NCBI RefSeq assembly: GCF_000715075.1
Contig: NC_134097.1
Location: 70,031,190 to 70,095,189 of the forward strand
Reading direction: 5' to 3'
From: Nicotiana tabacum
Taxonomy: Eukaryota; Streptophyta; Magnoliopsida; Solanales; Solanaceae
Length of the DNA: 64,000 bases
The number at the start of each line of letters is the position of its first letter. Positions within the stretch are counted from its first letter, which is position 1. Below are positions 1 through 12,237 of the stretch, one piece after another. The position numbers were made by a program, and so were the translations under genes. The notes beneath the pieces were generated by a model. The model did no database searches, was not told where the DNA came from, and worked only from the letters and a program-made list of their open reading frames with translations.

Positions 1-1220
1 AACGTGTTCACAGGTTTTAATAACAAACAACATTTTAGATATCATGCCTATAGGACTCCTGCATTTTTATTTCGACTATAAACGATTTTAAAATCAATAA
101 CACTTAGAAAGCATGCCTATAGGAGTAATCAACCGAATCTGAATCGTTTATCTCGCTTATAAGTCTAAAAAAACAGTAGTAACGTTGCTTAATATTTCCA
201 GAACTTATGTTCCTGCAATTAATAAGTCTTTTTCTCTAAAATCAGTATATTTCTGTTATGCATAGATATCATGCCTATAGGTTTCACCTAGGCAAGATTT
301 AGGGTAAAGGTTATAACTGCACCAGTCTTTGATAATTACAACCAGCGGGCTGGCCTAATTCGGACTTCTTATCTGAAAATATGTGATAAATCAGCTTGCT
401 TTAACGTTTTTTTTTAGTTTAATTCAGACCATAACCAGTACATGCAAGACATGCTAAACAATCTATCTTTAAGTTGAGGAGGCCTGCTTGAGCCTTTAAA
501 TGTTATGTGTTTTCCCATTTCTGCTCTATGTGTTTTGTTTGTCGCCCTAGATTTTGTCCTTTAAACCATAAAAGCCCAATCTCCCTTTCCTTTAGGACTA
601 GTAGTCCCAAATGCCTCCGAGACTAATAGGATTGGGACGTGTAAGAGCATGCAATAAGTAATGAAACTATTCCGCGTTTTAATACCTTAACAGGGTGGGA
701 AAGGGTAGATATGGATATGATGACCGGTGCATTAATACCACGTGTAACCCCTCTTCTAAGGAGTGATTACCGGGTATTGCATTGATGTGATCCATATTAT
801 TTGTAAACCTAGGACTCCTTTCCCTTTACTTGTGTATTTTATTACTTTTCAGAATTTTCAAACTATTTCCTCAAAATTTCAGCTTTCTTTGTTTCTTCAA
901 ACTTTAATTTATTTACAGCCATAATGTGACAACCCCTCATATTTGAAACCTTTATTTGCTTACATGTACTTAAATTCACAATTGTAGCATGGCCGGGAAC
1001 CACACTAGTGGATCCTGAGGGGTGCCTAACACCTTCCCCTCAGGATAATTTCTAGCTCTTACCCAATCTCTGGTTTTCTAGATCAATTCCTTCCTAGTGT
1101 CCTAATGCACTTTAATCACTAGGTGACGACTCTTCAATTCAAACCCAATTCCCAAAAAGGTAACGAGTTGTCCTCCCAAATGTCATAAACCCAATTTCGC
1201 GAGAAAAAGGGGGCGTGACA
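1..1220 (+). repeat. 3' portion of a Tat/Ogre-type LTR (family D), cut by the window start
   Basis: The block ends in GGGGGCGTGACA at 1220, the same kind of end as the 5' LTR of element 3 (GGAGGTGTGACA). The last 260 bases follow the order seen in the other Tat/Ogre LTR ends here: a block around 'gggtgcctaacacctt', then a 'ggtgacgactc' block, then the TGACA end. No primer binding site follows, so this is a 3' or solo LTR. AACCT right after the end may be a target duplication. Bases 1-300 resemble 44200-44345 (for example 'cacctaggcaagatttagg' beside 'cacctagacaagccttagg'), so I assign it to the LTR family that is interrupted at 44399. Confidence 0.6.
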
Positions 1221-3130
1221 AACCTCACAACACATGCCTTTGGTCCTACTCAGTCAGAAATCTCTAAAAGACACTCGGGCATAGTAAAATATGATGCTCA
1301 GCTCGAAATATCATTTAAGATGTCAAAACAGAGTAAACATGGCTGAGTTATTAAAATCGTAGAATACAGCATGACTGAGTATAAGTATAAAGTCAAAACA
1401 ATGTGGAATAGTAGTAAAAATCTCCTAAGGGTCCAAAACAGTTGGCACGAGGCCCAAATATGGCATTCAGCCCAAAACATGATGATAGCAAATAGTTTTC
1501 AACCAAATACGCAGTAAAACCGCCATTCGGGGCGGACTAAGTAAAAATCCCCAACAGTGCACGACTCCACGCTCGTCACCTAACGTGTGTGTCACCTCAA
1601 TATAGCACAATGATATGAAATCTGGGGTTTCATACCCTCAAGACAACATTTACAATCATTACTCACCTCTATCCGGTCCAAACTCTAGACCGCGATGCCC
1701 TTGCCTCTCGAATCGGCCTCCGAATGCTCCAAAATCTAACCAAAATTAGTGCAAAACCATCAAAATATGCTATGAGAACAAAGCCCACTCGAAAAAAATT
1801 AAATTACAACACAAATTCCGAAATTGGCCAAACCCGACTCCAGGCCCACATCTCGAAATCCGAAAAAATTACATCAATAGACTCCTTATTACTCCCCAAG
1901 TTCATTCATATCAAAAGCACCAAAATCCAACCACAAACGACCCCTAAAATCCCAAATTCTAGGTCTCCAATTACAAGCCCTAGTTCTTCAATATTTAGGC
2001 TTGAATTCTACAAATTCTATGATTAATTAGGTAGAAATTAAATTAGGATTGAGTATTAAGTCCATAGATCGTACCTCCAAGTGTTCTCCCTTGATTCCCT
2101 CTTCAATCCCCTTCAAAAAGCTTCAAAATCGCTCAAAAATGGAGGAACTTAGACCCAAAATCGCAGAAATGGGTCTTTTAAACATTCTGCCCAGCACTTC
2201 AAATCCTTCTTTGCGAACTCGGTCAACGCCTCGCGTTCGCGAAGCACAAACTTAATGTTGACTAGAAATCCTCTTACGCGAACGAGACGACCCTTCGCGA
2301 ACGCGATGTTTCAGCAAATCAAACCATAGCGGACGTGGCATTACCCTCGCCAACGCGAAGGCCAAACCTCCCGCCTCACATCCTATCCCTTTGCGAATGC
2401 GAGGGTCCACTCGCGAAGCAAAGGCCAAAAGCCTGCAACACCAACAACAGATTTTCTGCAATTTTCTCAACTTGAAACGATCCGTTTAACCACCCGAAAC
2501 TCACCCGAGGCCCTCATGACCTCAACCAAATAGGCCTACCAATCCCATAACATCATTCAAACTTATTCCCACCTTCGGAACGCTCAAAACAACATCAAAA
2601 CACCAAATTTGCATCGAATTCAAGTCTAAGAATTCCAAAATCTTCGAGATTCCGCTTTCGATAAAAAAGTCTATCAAAACACGTCTGAATGACCTGAAAT
2701 TTTGCACACACATCCCAAATGAAACAATGGACCTACTGCAACTCCCAAAATTCCATTCCGCCTCCTGTACCAAAATCTCACCTACCAACCGGAAAATGCC
2801 AAAATTCAAATTTTGTCAATTCAAGCCTAAATCTACTCCGCACCTCCAAAATACATTCTGATCATGCTCCTAAGTCCCAAATCACCTTCCGAAGCTATCT
2901 GAACCATCGAAACTCATATCCAATTCCTTTATCAGATAAGTCAACATCCAGTTGACTTTTCCAACTCAAGCTTACTCAAAAGAGACTAAGTGCCTCAAAC
3001 CTTACCAAAATCTCTCCGAACACGAGACAACCAATCCGATAACATAAAATATAGCTGAACAAGGCAATAAGAAGCAGAAATGGGAGAAATGGAGTGGTAA
3101 CTCATGAAACAACCGGCCGGGTCGTTACTG
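1221..3130 (-). repeat. LTR-like block of another retrotransposon, minus strand
   Basis: Read on the minus strand it starts near 3130 with GTAACGACCCGGCCGG, a start I associate with LTRs of Tekay/Del-type chromoviruses of Solanaceae (recollection, not searched). It continues as long non-coding sequence with several CGCGAACGCGA-like motifs (2215-2420). No LTR partner, PBS or PPT is visible and the left edge is undefined. The short open frames inside it (1724-2026, 2522-2809) have no recognisable domain. It is probably a truncated LTR into which the family D element inserted. Confidence 0.4.
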
Positions 3131-3267
3131 TTAAGCCCTTAGATGAGAGAGACGATATTTTCATATGATTCAGAATATGGCCTAATCGGCGTAAGTTGAG
3201 GGTTACCCCTATAGAGTTTATAGTTATAAGTGGTATGCTTGGACCGAGTATGGCATCGGGTGCTGGC
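3131..3267 (+). other. Left half of the element 1 target (tail of an older LTR)
   Basis: Joining this stretch to 20672-20699, with one CTGGC duplication removed, gives an uninterrupted sequence that ends in TTTGGGGCATGACA, an LTR-like terminus. Element 1 therefore appears to have landed near the 3' end of an older plus-strand LTR. The CTGGC duplication copies are 3263-3267 and 20667-20671. Confidence 0.55.
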
Positions 3268-5457
3268 TATCACACCTCATTTTTACTACCCCCAGAAAGG
3301 GTATAGGGAGTTTTTTCCAATTAAAGTGATGATCGAAATGGGATTTATTTATTTATTCAGGGGCGCAACTTGGGATAATTTATGGTGTCCTAAGTCACCG
3401 GTTTAGAATCCCGAATCGAGGAATATTTGACTCTAATTATGGTCCATGAACACAGAAATCCGAGTAAGGAATTCTGTTAACCAGGGAGAAGGTGTTAAGC
3501 ATTCCCAGGTTTCGTGGTTCCAGCACGGTCGCTCAACTATAATTATTGGCCTAATTATCTGATTTTAAAACACTTTTAAACCTATGTGCATTTTTTAACT
3601 TTAAAACCGCTTTTAGTATTTTTAGGAATAATCAAGGTTATTTAAAATATATCGTAAGCCACGCTGCATGAAATGCACCCGCGGTTCACGACACGTTTTA
3701 TTTAACATTTTTGGAAATTGGAGCCGGATCACATGAATTGTACACCCGGATTTTAACAATCACAACTACATCATGAGAACCGTACCCATAGTCACCATGA
3801 TTTATTTAATAATCGCGCCTAAAGCAAGCTACGGTGGACAATTAAACAAACAAAGATGAGAGCTGAAGAATTTTCTAAGCCCAAAAGCATACAATTCTGT
3901 TAAACATTCCAAGTAAGTTTTTTTTATCAAATCTCGTAACCCAACAATATCCCAAACCTCAAATAATTTCCATTAGCCCTCACACGATTCGATTGTTGCT
4001 TTTAACTAAACTAATAGATCATGAAAATCAAGATGCTTTCAGATAATGGATTTCTTTACTAGACACATAATTAAATAACATGGTCAGCCAACTTCCCTAG
4101 TATGAGCAACATCAATTCCTCAAAGAAGACAAGATCAAACACAAAGGCAAACAACTATTATAATAAACACTGACACAAATACAATTTGAAAATTAAAGAA
4201 CGAACAAGAGTTTAGAATTGGACCTCGAGCAACAAAGATCCTCTCTTTTGTATTAATAAGAATTTCCAATTAAATCTTACACGAAACAGCCAACAGACGA
4301 GATGGAAATCCCAAATTAGCAACCAAACTTTAGAAGGAAGACTAGACCACAGTCGAAACGGTTGACGGAACCTCACCGGCAACCTCTGAGTTTACTCGGA
4401 ATCTCAAAAGTTTCAAGAACTTATTTGTAATCACCAACACATACGCTAGAACTCAACAAAAAGACCTCAAGCAGGACCTCTTGAAAACTCTCGTGAAACG
4501 GGAAAAGGGCTGGGACTCGGGTTGAGGAGGGCATGTTTTTTTTTACTGCTTTTGCTGGGTTTTGGAACTTTAAACCTTAGCAACATGACCGATAAACATG
4601 TTGGTATACTAAGGAAATTGCAGAATCTTGTTCGCTCATCATCGAGGGTGCGACTCCGGCGAAACAGTGATAGTAGAGGGGGAAGAAGGCGGGGATAGGG
4701 AAGCAGCAATCGTCGCTGGCGATAGGGTGAGATAGAAAAAGAGAGAGATGGCTGGAAGGGGTGTTCTGGTCTTCTAGATCTAGGTTTTTTCTTAGAGCTT
4801 CATGAAGAAGAAGCTCATGGGGGTCTGGTCGTTTGGTGTTCAGCAGCAACCATCAAAACTGGATGCTTCTTCTTTATATAAGAGGATGATCGATCAGGGG
4901 GGTGAGTTTGATCTTATCAGAATAAGCTGATTCCCCATAAAAGTTAGAGAAGATCACCTCTTTTATTTTTTTTCTCTAGGTTAGTCAAAAACCAGAAGAA
5001 AAGTGGCTCCCTATGTCTGTGTATTAGGTTTTAGGTCTAGGCCTATATTTTAGGGGTCTTGTTTGTTTTATAGGGGTTTTTAGGTTAAGGGGTATGAGAC
5101 TAGGAATTATGGGCTAGATCCGAAAATTAGGCCTAAAAATGAGTCGTTTGAGCGCAAGTTTATTCTTTCCCCGTGAACGAAACTAAAAATACGATCTCAT
5201 TTATTAATTAATCCTACTTAAGTAAAATAACTATAAATATAAGAGTGATTGTTAAAACAAAACTATTTTTGGCATTTTTCAAGATTAAAAATGACTACAA
5301 AACAATTATGAAACTATTTTTTGTAATTTTTATTTTCTTGTAATAAAATGAAGTAGAAGAGTCAAAATCAGTTGAAATAGCGATATTAGGCCTAAACTAA
5401 ACATTACATGCTAAAATGTGAAAAATCTTGGGGAGGGTCAAAAATCACATGTCGACA
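3268..5457 (-). repeat. Element 1 left LTR (3' LTR)
   Basis: In sense it starts TGTCGACATGTGATTTTTGA and ends GAGGTGTGATA. It matches 18417-20666 along its whole length, minus a tandem duplication present only in the right copy. The left flank carries the CTGGC duplication. Small open frames inside it (4467-4849) lie in a GC-richer patch present in both LTRs and have no domain. Confidence 0.88.
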
Positions 5458-5470
5458 GCTGCCCCTCTTT
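5458..5470 (-). other. Element 1 polypurine tract
   Basis: In sense this reads AAAGAGGGGCAGC directly before the LTR start TGTCGACA. The same tract occurs in elements 2 (29212-29224) and 3 (62458-62470), as expected for the plus-strand DNA primer. Confidence 0.8.
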
Positions 5471-5570
5471 GACTGGAAATACGAAGTATCTTCAAACAAA
5501 GAACGACTAGACAAGTTTTTTGACCCGACCCTAATTTAATGAGATCAAAAGCTAAAAGAATGGAGAATGT

Positions 5571-5636
5571 GATCGAGCCCTAGTATCTGAGCTGCCTACA
5601 TATCCTTTGCTATAAAGGAATCAGGCCATGTGTACT
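5571..5636 (-). other. Hairpin module, position D (before PPT), element 1
   Basis: In sense it keeps the constant parts CCTGATTC and GATATGTAGGC around a tip stem. On the plus strand the stem is CCTTT (5604-5608) with AAAGG (5614-5618) and loop GCTAT. The outer flank GATCGAG matches the GGTTCGG-type flank of the other copies. Confidence 0.7.
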
Positions 5637-6119
5637 TTAGAAGTGAGTGAGATGATGGAGTATACCCAGGCGGAGAAACGATCGAGGTGAAGTTCCGTCG
5701 AGGTTCCGGTCCGCGGCCTTGTTATTACATCAAAAATCAAAAAATGAAAAAGACTAGATAAGCCTGTCAACTACGAGTTACAAGATTCCTATCTACAAGT
5801 CTTCTGAAGCTTGATCTTGAGTCTTGAATGGTTCTTCATACAGACTTTAGATTTGAACCTTGACGCTTGCTAGCTGCAGGTGCTAGTTTGTTCTTCTTCA
5901 GCTTTTCGGATCAAGATCGGACATACCATGCTTGTGACTTCAGTCATGTCTTGAGCAGCTCACATCTTTCATCAACTTCTGCATTTGGATTCACTTCTCT
6001 TTTTTTCTTTTTCCCCTCTTTTTTATTCCGGATTGAGACTACTTCTGTTGGTCATCTCGGACTATTGACCTGCATTCTTGCCGCGAGTTTCTTTTGTTGC
6101 TGACTTGAATTGCATTCTG

Positions 6120-7530
6120 AAGTAAATTCCCTTATTCTCCAGGTGGCTCTTGATTGCCGATATTTGAACTGAATTCTTGTTCTCTAGGCGGGTGCCTGAT
6201 TACCAAAACTTGAATTGTATTCTCTTTGATACTTTAAAATGTTTTTCCTTGAAACTTGAACTACTTTCCTTGCTCTCCAGGTGGGCACCTGATTGCCAAA
6301 AGTTTAATTGTATTCCCTTGCTCTCCAGGTGGGCGCCTGATTGCCAAAACTTTAATTGTATTCCCTTGCTTTCCAGGTGGGCGCCTGATTGCCAAAACTT
6401 TAATTGTATTCCCTTGCTCTCCAGGTGGGCGCCTGATTGCCAAAACTTTAACTGTGCTCCCTTGCTTTCCAGATGGGCACCTGATTGCCAAAACTTTAAC
6501 TGTACTCTTTTGCTCTCCAGGTGGGAGCCTGATTGCCGATACTTTCAACCATTTTTCCTTGAAACTTGAGATGTTCTCCCTTGTTCATCCAGGTGGGTGC
6601 CTGACTTCCAACACTTGTACTACTTTCCCCTCAAAACTTGAACTGCTTCTCCTTATTCTCCAAGTGGGTGCCTGATTTCCAACACTTGCACTGCTTTTCC
6701 TTCGAAACTTGACTTGTTTTCCCTTGTTCTCCATGTAGGCTCCTGATTGCTGAACTTGAACCGTCTTTCTTTGAACATTGTTGCTTTCCCTTTGTTCTCT
6801 AGGTGGGTGCCTGATTACCAACATTTGAACTGCTTTTTGCTCGAAACTTTACTTGTTTTCCCTTGTTCTCCAGGTGGGCTCCTAATTGCAGACACCTGAA
6901 CCATCTTCTCTTGCTATTTGGAACTATTTTCCCTAGAAACTTGCACCGTCTTTCTTTGAACATTGCTGCTTTCCCTTTGTTCTCCAGGTGGGTGCCTGAT
7001 TACCAACATTTGAACTGTCTTCCTTTCCTCTGAAACTTGAATTGTTTTTCCTTTGTTTTCCAGGTGGGCGCTTGATGGATATATTCCTTTGAACATTGCT
7101 GCTTTCCCTTTGTTCTCCAGGTGGGTGCCTGACTACCAACATTTGTACTGTTTTTCCTTAAGACTTGAACTGTTTCCCTTTGTTCTCCAGGTGGGCTCCT
7201 GATTTCCAACACTTGAACTGTTTTTCCTTGAAGCTTGAACTGCTTCCCTTTGTTCCCCAGGTGGTCTCCTGATTACCAACACTTGAATTGATCTACCTTT
7301 GTTCTCCAGGTGGGCGCCTAATTTCCAACACTTGAACTGCCTTCCCTTTGTTATCCAGGTGGGTTCCTGATTTCCAACTCGAACTGACTCCTCTAAAACT
7401 GCTGCTTGTCTTTGAACTATCTTCCCTTGTTTCTCCAAGTGGGTGCTTGATTGCTTGAGCCTGAACTGCTTTTTATTCTTAAAACTCGTATTGTTTTCCC
7501 TTGCTCTCCAGGTGGGTGCCTGATTACAAC
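6120..7530 (-). repeat. 3' UTR tandem array, GGCGCC-type units (element 1)
   Basis: About 22 copies of a 46-75 bp unit with the plus-strand core CCAGGTGGGCGCCTGATT followed by a T/C-rich spacer. The core has inverted ends (CAGG...CCTG). The same core, in sense AGGCGCCCACCTG, forms arrays in element 2 (31450-31815) and element 3 (61400-62060). Open frames on both strands across it come from the repeat period and are not credible proteins. Confidence 0.85.
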
Positions 7531-7928
7531 AGAATAGACAAAACAAAGAAACTTTTTTGTCCTAGTTTGGTAGCTGGGCACATCTGTGAGTGTTAATTGA
7601 ATCATGTTACCCAATATCTCTGAGAATTTAAAAGCTATATCCCATTATTCAGGAGGGTCCTAAAAACTTGAAATTAAATTTCATCTTAAGAGTGACAACT
7701 TTTTTTTGGTTGAAAAGATGGATATATATATATATATAAAATCAAGCTCTTATAGGAGAGCAGTTAATGAGATGCATCAGAGGCATCAGATTTACAATAC
7801 TAGAGGTAGCTAAGGCTCCCGTAGAGGAACTAGTACTAGAAGCAAAAGTAGAACTACCCAAAAAACTACTAGAAGTACTAGGTACAGTACTAGTTACAAT
7901 AATACTGTTACATATACTAGACCTAGTT

Positions 7929-9116
7929 TTAATCATCCGTCTTCTTAACAATCCATTTTGATCTTGTTACAAAAGGTGGTGGACTTTCAAACTGTAGACA
8001 GGTTGCCTTTGCATGCATGGCTCCAAAAGTAGCTAGACTATCTCCCACACAATGTTGCTCCCTGTAGATACTTTGGAGAGATGAGCTATCCAGATATAGT
8101 AGTAATACCATGCAATTGTTAATAATATTAGTGTATTGCATCGTAGTGGAGTTAAACATACCTAAAATGTGTGCATCTATTTCAATGATGAGAGGTTTGA
8201 GCTGCTTTTGGACAGCAATTGTCAATCCCATGAGCAAGGCTAAAAGTTTAGTTTGAATAGTTGTCCCAGGTATTGATGTTCCTGCAAAGCCTATGATCCA
8301 ATGTCCTTGTTGATTATGAAAAAGACCTTCAATACCATTCTTGGTTTGGTTGAGTGAGCAAGATCCACCAATGTTAAGCTTATAAGAATGTATATTTGGA
8401 GGGTGCCATTTTACATATAACGGTATTGAAGAATAACTCTTGGATCTATGATTAGTAAGATGATAAAATTCTGCAGCCTTTGTAAAGATGGGAGAAATCT
8501 TTAAGCAACATTTTTTATGATCCAGTGTATTTTTATTGCGTATAAGCCATAGTTGCCATAACGCATAAGCTATAAGAGTGGTATTTGAAATATTATGTTG
8601 GGTGATTAGCAACGGTTGATGTATGAAGAGGTAAAACCAGTTTAGGGTAGAATTATGGCATTGAGGAGAATTGGCATTGATAGTGGATATATTAAGCGTA
8701 GTCCAGAGGTGTTTAGCAGGTTGACATTCTAGAAAAATATGATGTAATGTTTCATGGGCCATATGACACTGAGAACATGTAGAAGAATTAAGAATACCTA
8801 ATCTTGTGAGATAAGCGGATGTTGGAAGCCTATCATAGCAAAGTAACCATATGAAAAATGATATATTTGGAGGGATGTGTAGTTTCCAAATCCAGCTGTA
8901 GCTATCTATTGGAGAAATTAATGTAGAATTCATACTATTGGTAAAAGAATTGTACATTGATTTAACTGAAAATATGCCATTTTGTGTGAGGCCCCAGTAT
9001 ATTTGGTCATATGTTGAAGGTACAAGAGACATATAGATATTTTTGATTAAAGAGTGTAAATGAGTTGGTAAATTGAAAGGTAACAGATTGAAATGCCAAG
9101 TGTGGCTGTAGTAAGC
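7929..9116 (-). pseudogene. LINE 1 zf-RVT zinc-binding and RNase H-like domains
   Basis: The open frame on the minus strand begins at 9167, but its first codons lie in the hAT terminus, so the LINE part starts at 9116. The first half matches the zinc-binding domain of plant LINE reverse transcriptases: GIFSVKSMY, then IWKLHIPPNISFFIWLL and CSQC with HIFLEC (Cys/His pattern). The second half is an RNase H fold: LNIGGS, then IEIDAH and a final GDSLATF. The first catalytic Asp of the usual N-x-D-G is Gly, and the Glu of the usual E-L-L-A-L is Lys (KLLALL), so nuclease activity is unlikely. No stop interrupts the frame, yet it is cut off from its RT part by the hAT insertion. Confidence 0.8.
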
Positions 9117-10716
9117 TGTCCAACGGGATGGGTTGGCCCGTCCCGTCCTGGTCCCGTCCCGCCCCAAGTTAAAAGGGATGGGCCAATGTTAAACGGGACA
9201 CGGGATGGGACGGTACAACCATTTCGTCCCGTTTATCCCATCCCATTTCGTCCCGTTTTGTCCCGTCCCGTCCCATCTCGTCCCATCCCGTCCCGCCTAT
9301 CCCAGCTGTCCCGCGAGTTTTTATGGTATATTTGTGGAATTTCTATTATATTTGGTTAGTATAAAACAAATCCAACTTATGCACCGGCCATTAAAGAAAT
9401 GATTACAAAATCTAAAAACTATTTTTTCTCTATTCTCCAAGTTTATTTAATTTCTACAATACTTAATCCATATTTAAAATTAAGAGGTGCAAAGGGACTT
9501 GTTCGTAAAATTTATCAAAATTTAGCAATTCAAGAATTTGAACAATCATCTCTCGAAGACTTCCAAGCTAACATATATTCTTATGTTAGAATCTAGATCA
9601 ATGTTTGATACATATAAATCTATAGAAACAACAAGTGGTGAAACTGCTCCTTCTACTTCTAAGTCTAGAGTAGAAATTCTTATGGGAAGATATTGATGAT
9701 ATAACATGTTTTGATTCCTCTATTGATGATGAACTTAATTCTTAGCACTGGAGAATGCTTTTAGCACAACAATATTTTAAATCGGAGATCATAGACATTC
9801 ATTAGCAGAGGACAACCTAGAGATTTCCGTATTATTCAGAGATTAGATTAATGCAGAAAGAAGAAATCTTGGTTTTGAAAAATTAACACTAGGGAAGAAG
9901 AAAATACAATGAGATACTTAGCACTGGGATCGATGACGGCATGGAGCTCATAGAACATTAATCAACATTCAACACTGCCAATTCCAGAATAATGTCCGAG
10001 AGATATTATTGATAAGTTACAAAGAAGCTATATAGGAGCTTACAAATATTAGTATGATAATTTGTAATTGGCTACTAAGAGGCCTAGTTCAAACAAAACA
10101 CTTCCTAGAAGGTGGCTGCGTAGATTAGGTGCTCTTCAAAAGAATTATATTTGTATTTAAGATTTGAAAGTTCTATTAATAAAATAAAAGGCTCTAAGCG
10201 TTGAATTTTTTTATGAATTGTCTTAGTTACTTAATAGTTAATACTTTGAAATTATATTAAATAAATTATAACTCTATTATAAATTTACAATTACTAGAAT
10301 ATTTCATTACAAGTCTTTTGTTTTAATATTTTATAATTCTTTACTTAATTTTCTAATTTTCGTTTTAACATAATAACATTTAAGTTTATTAAATAAGTCA
10401 AAAATCTAGCTGTTGCAAACTTTAAAAACATAGTAATTTTCAAAAAACTAGACGTTTTTAAAAAAAAATACACTTAAGGCCCACGAACCTGTCCCATCCG
10501 TCCCGTCCCGTCCCGTCCCGTCTCATCCCATCTTGTCCCGTCTAGTCCCATCTCATTGCGTCCCGTCCCGTCCCGTTTGTTAGCGGGACGGGATGGGATG
10601 ACCGTTTTGTCCTGTTTGTCCCGTCCTGTTTCGTCCCGTCCCACCACCGTCCCACTTAAATGTCGTCCCATCCCATCCCGTTAATTTTGTCTCGTCTCGT
10701 CCCGTCCCGTTGGACA
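9117..10716. mobile_element. hAT-type DNA transposon, degenerate, inserted in LINE 1
   Basis: The ends are inverted: TGTCCAACGGGATGGG at 9117 and its counterpart TGTCCAACGGGACGGG (minus strand) ending at 10716. Both subterminal regions (9117-9310 and 10490-10716) are packed with CGGGA/TCCCG repeats, typical of clustered transposase sites in hAT elements. The interior is AT-rich with a transposase fragment at 9399-9596. It divides the LINE 1 frame between RT and zf-RVT. TTACTAC occurs on the minus strand on both sides close to the ends, but I could not fit a clean 8-bp duplication. Confidence 0.72.
9399..9596 (+). pseudogene. hAT transposase fragment
   Basis: A 65-residue frame contains ISTILNPYLKL, which resembles the 'A-x-x-L-D-P-R-x-K' segment in the central part of plant hAT transposases, followed by a hydrophilic stretch. 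The sequence further right (9600-10140) has transposase-like fragments in several frames but no intact C-terminal dimerisation domain that I can recognise. With about 1.6 kb in total the element is non-autonomous. The family call rests on this short motif plus the terminal structure. Confidence 0.5.
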
Positions 10717-11304
10717 GTCGTAGTAGTAATTTGAGACAATTTTATTTTCCTCATGTTTGGGAAGTGGTCCATATATGCAATTACGAAATAAGTAATTCTG
10801 ACTAATCCAAGGATCCATCCAGAATTTGACATGTCGTCCTGTTGTGATATTCCATTTAAACCCTAATTTGCAGTAGGACCATCCTTTCATAACATTACGC
10901 CAAGTTGTGGAATTTTTTTTTTTGATCAGTGGAGATGGTTGTAAGTAAGCATGTAATAACACTTGTGCCCATAGTTGATTAGGATTTTGAAATAGTCTCC
11001 ATGCAAGACTTGCATGCAAAGCTTGATTTTTTAAAGCAATATTCTGTATTCCTAACCCTCTTTTATCAAGAGGTTGTGTGATGGTAGCCCATTTGATTAA
11101 ATGTAATTTTTTTTGAGTAGGAGTTGTGCCCCAAAGAAAATTACATTGATATCGATTGAGATAGGTAAGTATATAATTAGGTATTTTAATATATTGCATA
11201 ATATGGTTAGGAAGTGTATTTAAAGTTGAACGAATTAAAGTAGTCCTTCCTAATTTTGTTAAAAAAATTTATTTTCCATCCTGCTAATTTATTCTTAAAA
11301 AAGA
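10717..11304 (-). pseudogene. LINE 1 reverse transcriptase C-terminal part
   Basis: The minus strand encodes residues typical of the region after the RT catalytic core in plant LINEs: CNFLWG, then KWATITQPLDKRGLGIQN, LAWRLFQNPNQLWAQVL and W(R)NVMKGW...HVKFWMDPW. A frameshift near 11200 separates an upstream piece (AGWKINF) that parallels SNWKTNFLSLAG in LINE 2. The catalytic core is absent because the copy is 5'-truncated. The last residues of the open frame derive from the hAT terminus. Confidence 0.78.
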
Positions 11305-11369
11305 TGAATTATATTTCCTAAAGGTAGAACTTACCCTAAATTTTGTTATCTATGGAGGTCTTGCAATTT

Positions 11370-11480
11370 AACTAGGTCCCATTATCCAAGAGGGTCTTGA
11401 AAACTTTTAAAATTAAATCCCATTATCCAGGAGGACCCTGAAAATTTTCAATTAAATCCCATTATCCATGAGGGTCCTGA
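11370..11480 (-). repeat. CAGGA-CCC-TCCTG short repeats (element 1 3' UTR)
   Basis: Three copies of 'cccattatccaggagggtcctga' occur here and a fourth at 7640-7665, on the other side of LINE 1. In sense the core forms a small stem, CAGGA and TCCTG around CCC. Element 3 has five related copies at 60830-61300. Confidence 0.7.
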
Positions 11481-11695
11481 AAAGCCGAGAATGAACTTAC
11501 TTGAGCCATGCTTTCTTCCTGGAGGATCTTTGCAGAACGAACAAATTTTTCTTTCCCCTTCTCAAACAGCCTTTGTGTTGACAAAAATTTGGGCACGACA
11601 CTTAAAAAAATTCAAACTTCAAAGCTTTGATTTGGACACAATTGTTTCAAACAAAAAAAACTTGTGAGCTTATAAATATGGTGGTTGGTTTGTGG

Positions 11696-12237
11696 CCTTG
11701 ACTTTGAGGGCGATTGCTCCTTCACTTCCCATGATAACTTTGGTTTCAATTCGAAAGACCTTGCTTGTTTATTGACTAACCACTTTCTCTGTCACCCTTA
11801 TCACAGAAAATACCTCTGATCTGTTCAAACCCAACATCCTCTATCTGTTGCATTTTGCTCATGAATTGACATTTACCGAACTTTTGTATCTCACATGAAT
11901 CCCAAAACACGTTGATTTTTACCAACTCAGTGCGCTTGCTGTTCTTTCCTGATGTAGGCCACTAGCCTTGGCCTTGAGGTCTATTGCTCATTCACTTGCC
12001 ATGATAACTTTGATTTCCACTTGGAAGACCTTGCTTGTTATTGGTTAACCACTTTCTCTGTTAGCCTTATCATAGAAAATACCTTTGATCCGTTCAAACC
12101 CAACACCTTCTATCTGTTGCATTGTTCATGAATTAACATATACCGAACCTTTGTATTTCATATGAATCCCAATGCACGTTGATTGTTACCAACTCAGTGC
12201 GCATGCTGTTTTTTCCCTAACTTATGCCACTTTGATA
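11696..12237 (-). repeat. Two-copy direct repeat of about 270 bp (element 1 3' UTR)
   Basis: The block from 'ccttgactttgagggcgattgctcc' recurs about 271 bases later as 'ccttggccttgaggtctattgctca', and the match continues through 'cacgttgattgttaccaactcagtgcgc'. Element 2 keeps a single degenerate equivalent around 33020-33230. The open frame 12183-12515 spans the copy boundary and has no domain. Confidence 0.7.

Larger units (their letters stand above)
7690..11304 (-). mobile_element. LINE 1: 5'-truncated L1-type non-LTR retrotransposon inside the element 1 3' UTR
   Basis: The minus strand encodes the end of a reverse transcriptase, a zf-RVT domain and an RNase H-like domain. The 3' end is marked by a T run on the plus strand at about 7692-7699 (poly-A in sense). 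The truncated 5' end lies near 11304, where element 1 sequence resumes: 'aattatatttcctaaagg' onward parallels the minus strand of element 3 around 61210-61235. Both edges sit within the 'cccattatccaggagggtcct' repeat region of element 1. A hAT element splits it at 9117-10716. I could not define a target duplication. Confidence 0.8.

Noticed and set aside
1724..2955. Several small frames that could be host exons
   Set aside because: They lie inside an LTR-like block, with no recognisable domain or splice pattern.
6177..6675. Open frames on both strands across the GGCGCC-type array
   Set aside because: Produced by the repeat. The spacing varies between copies and no domain is visible.
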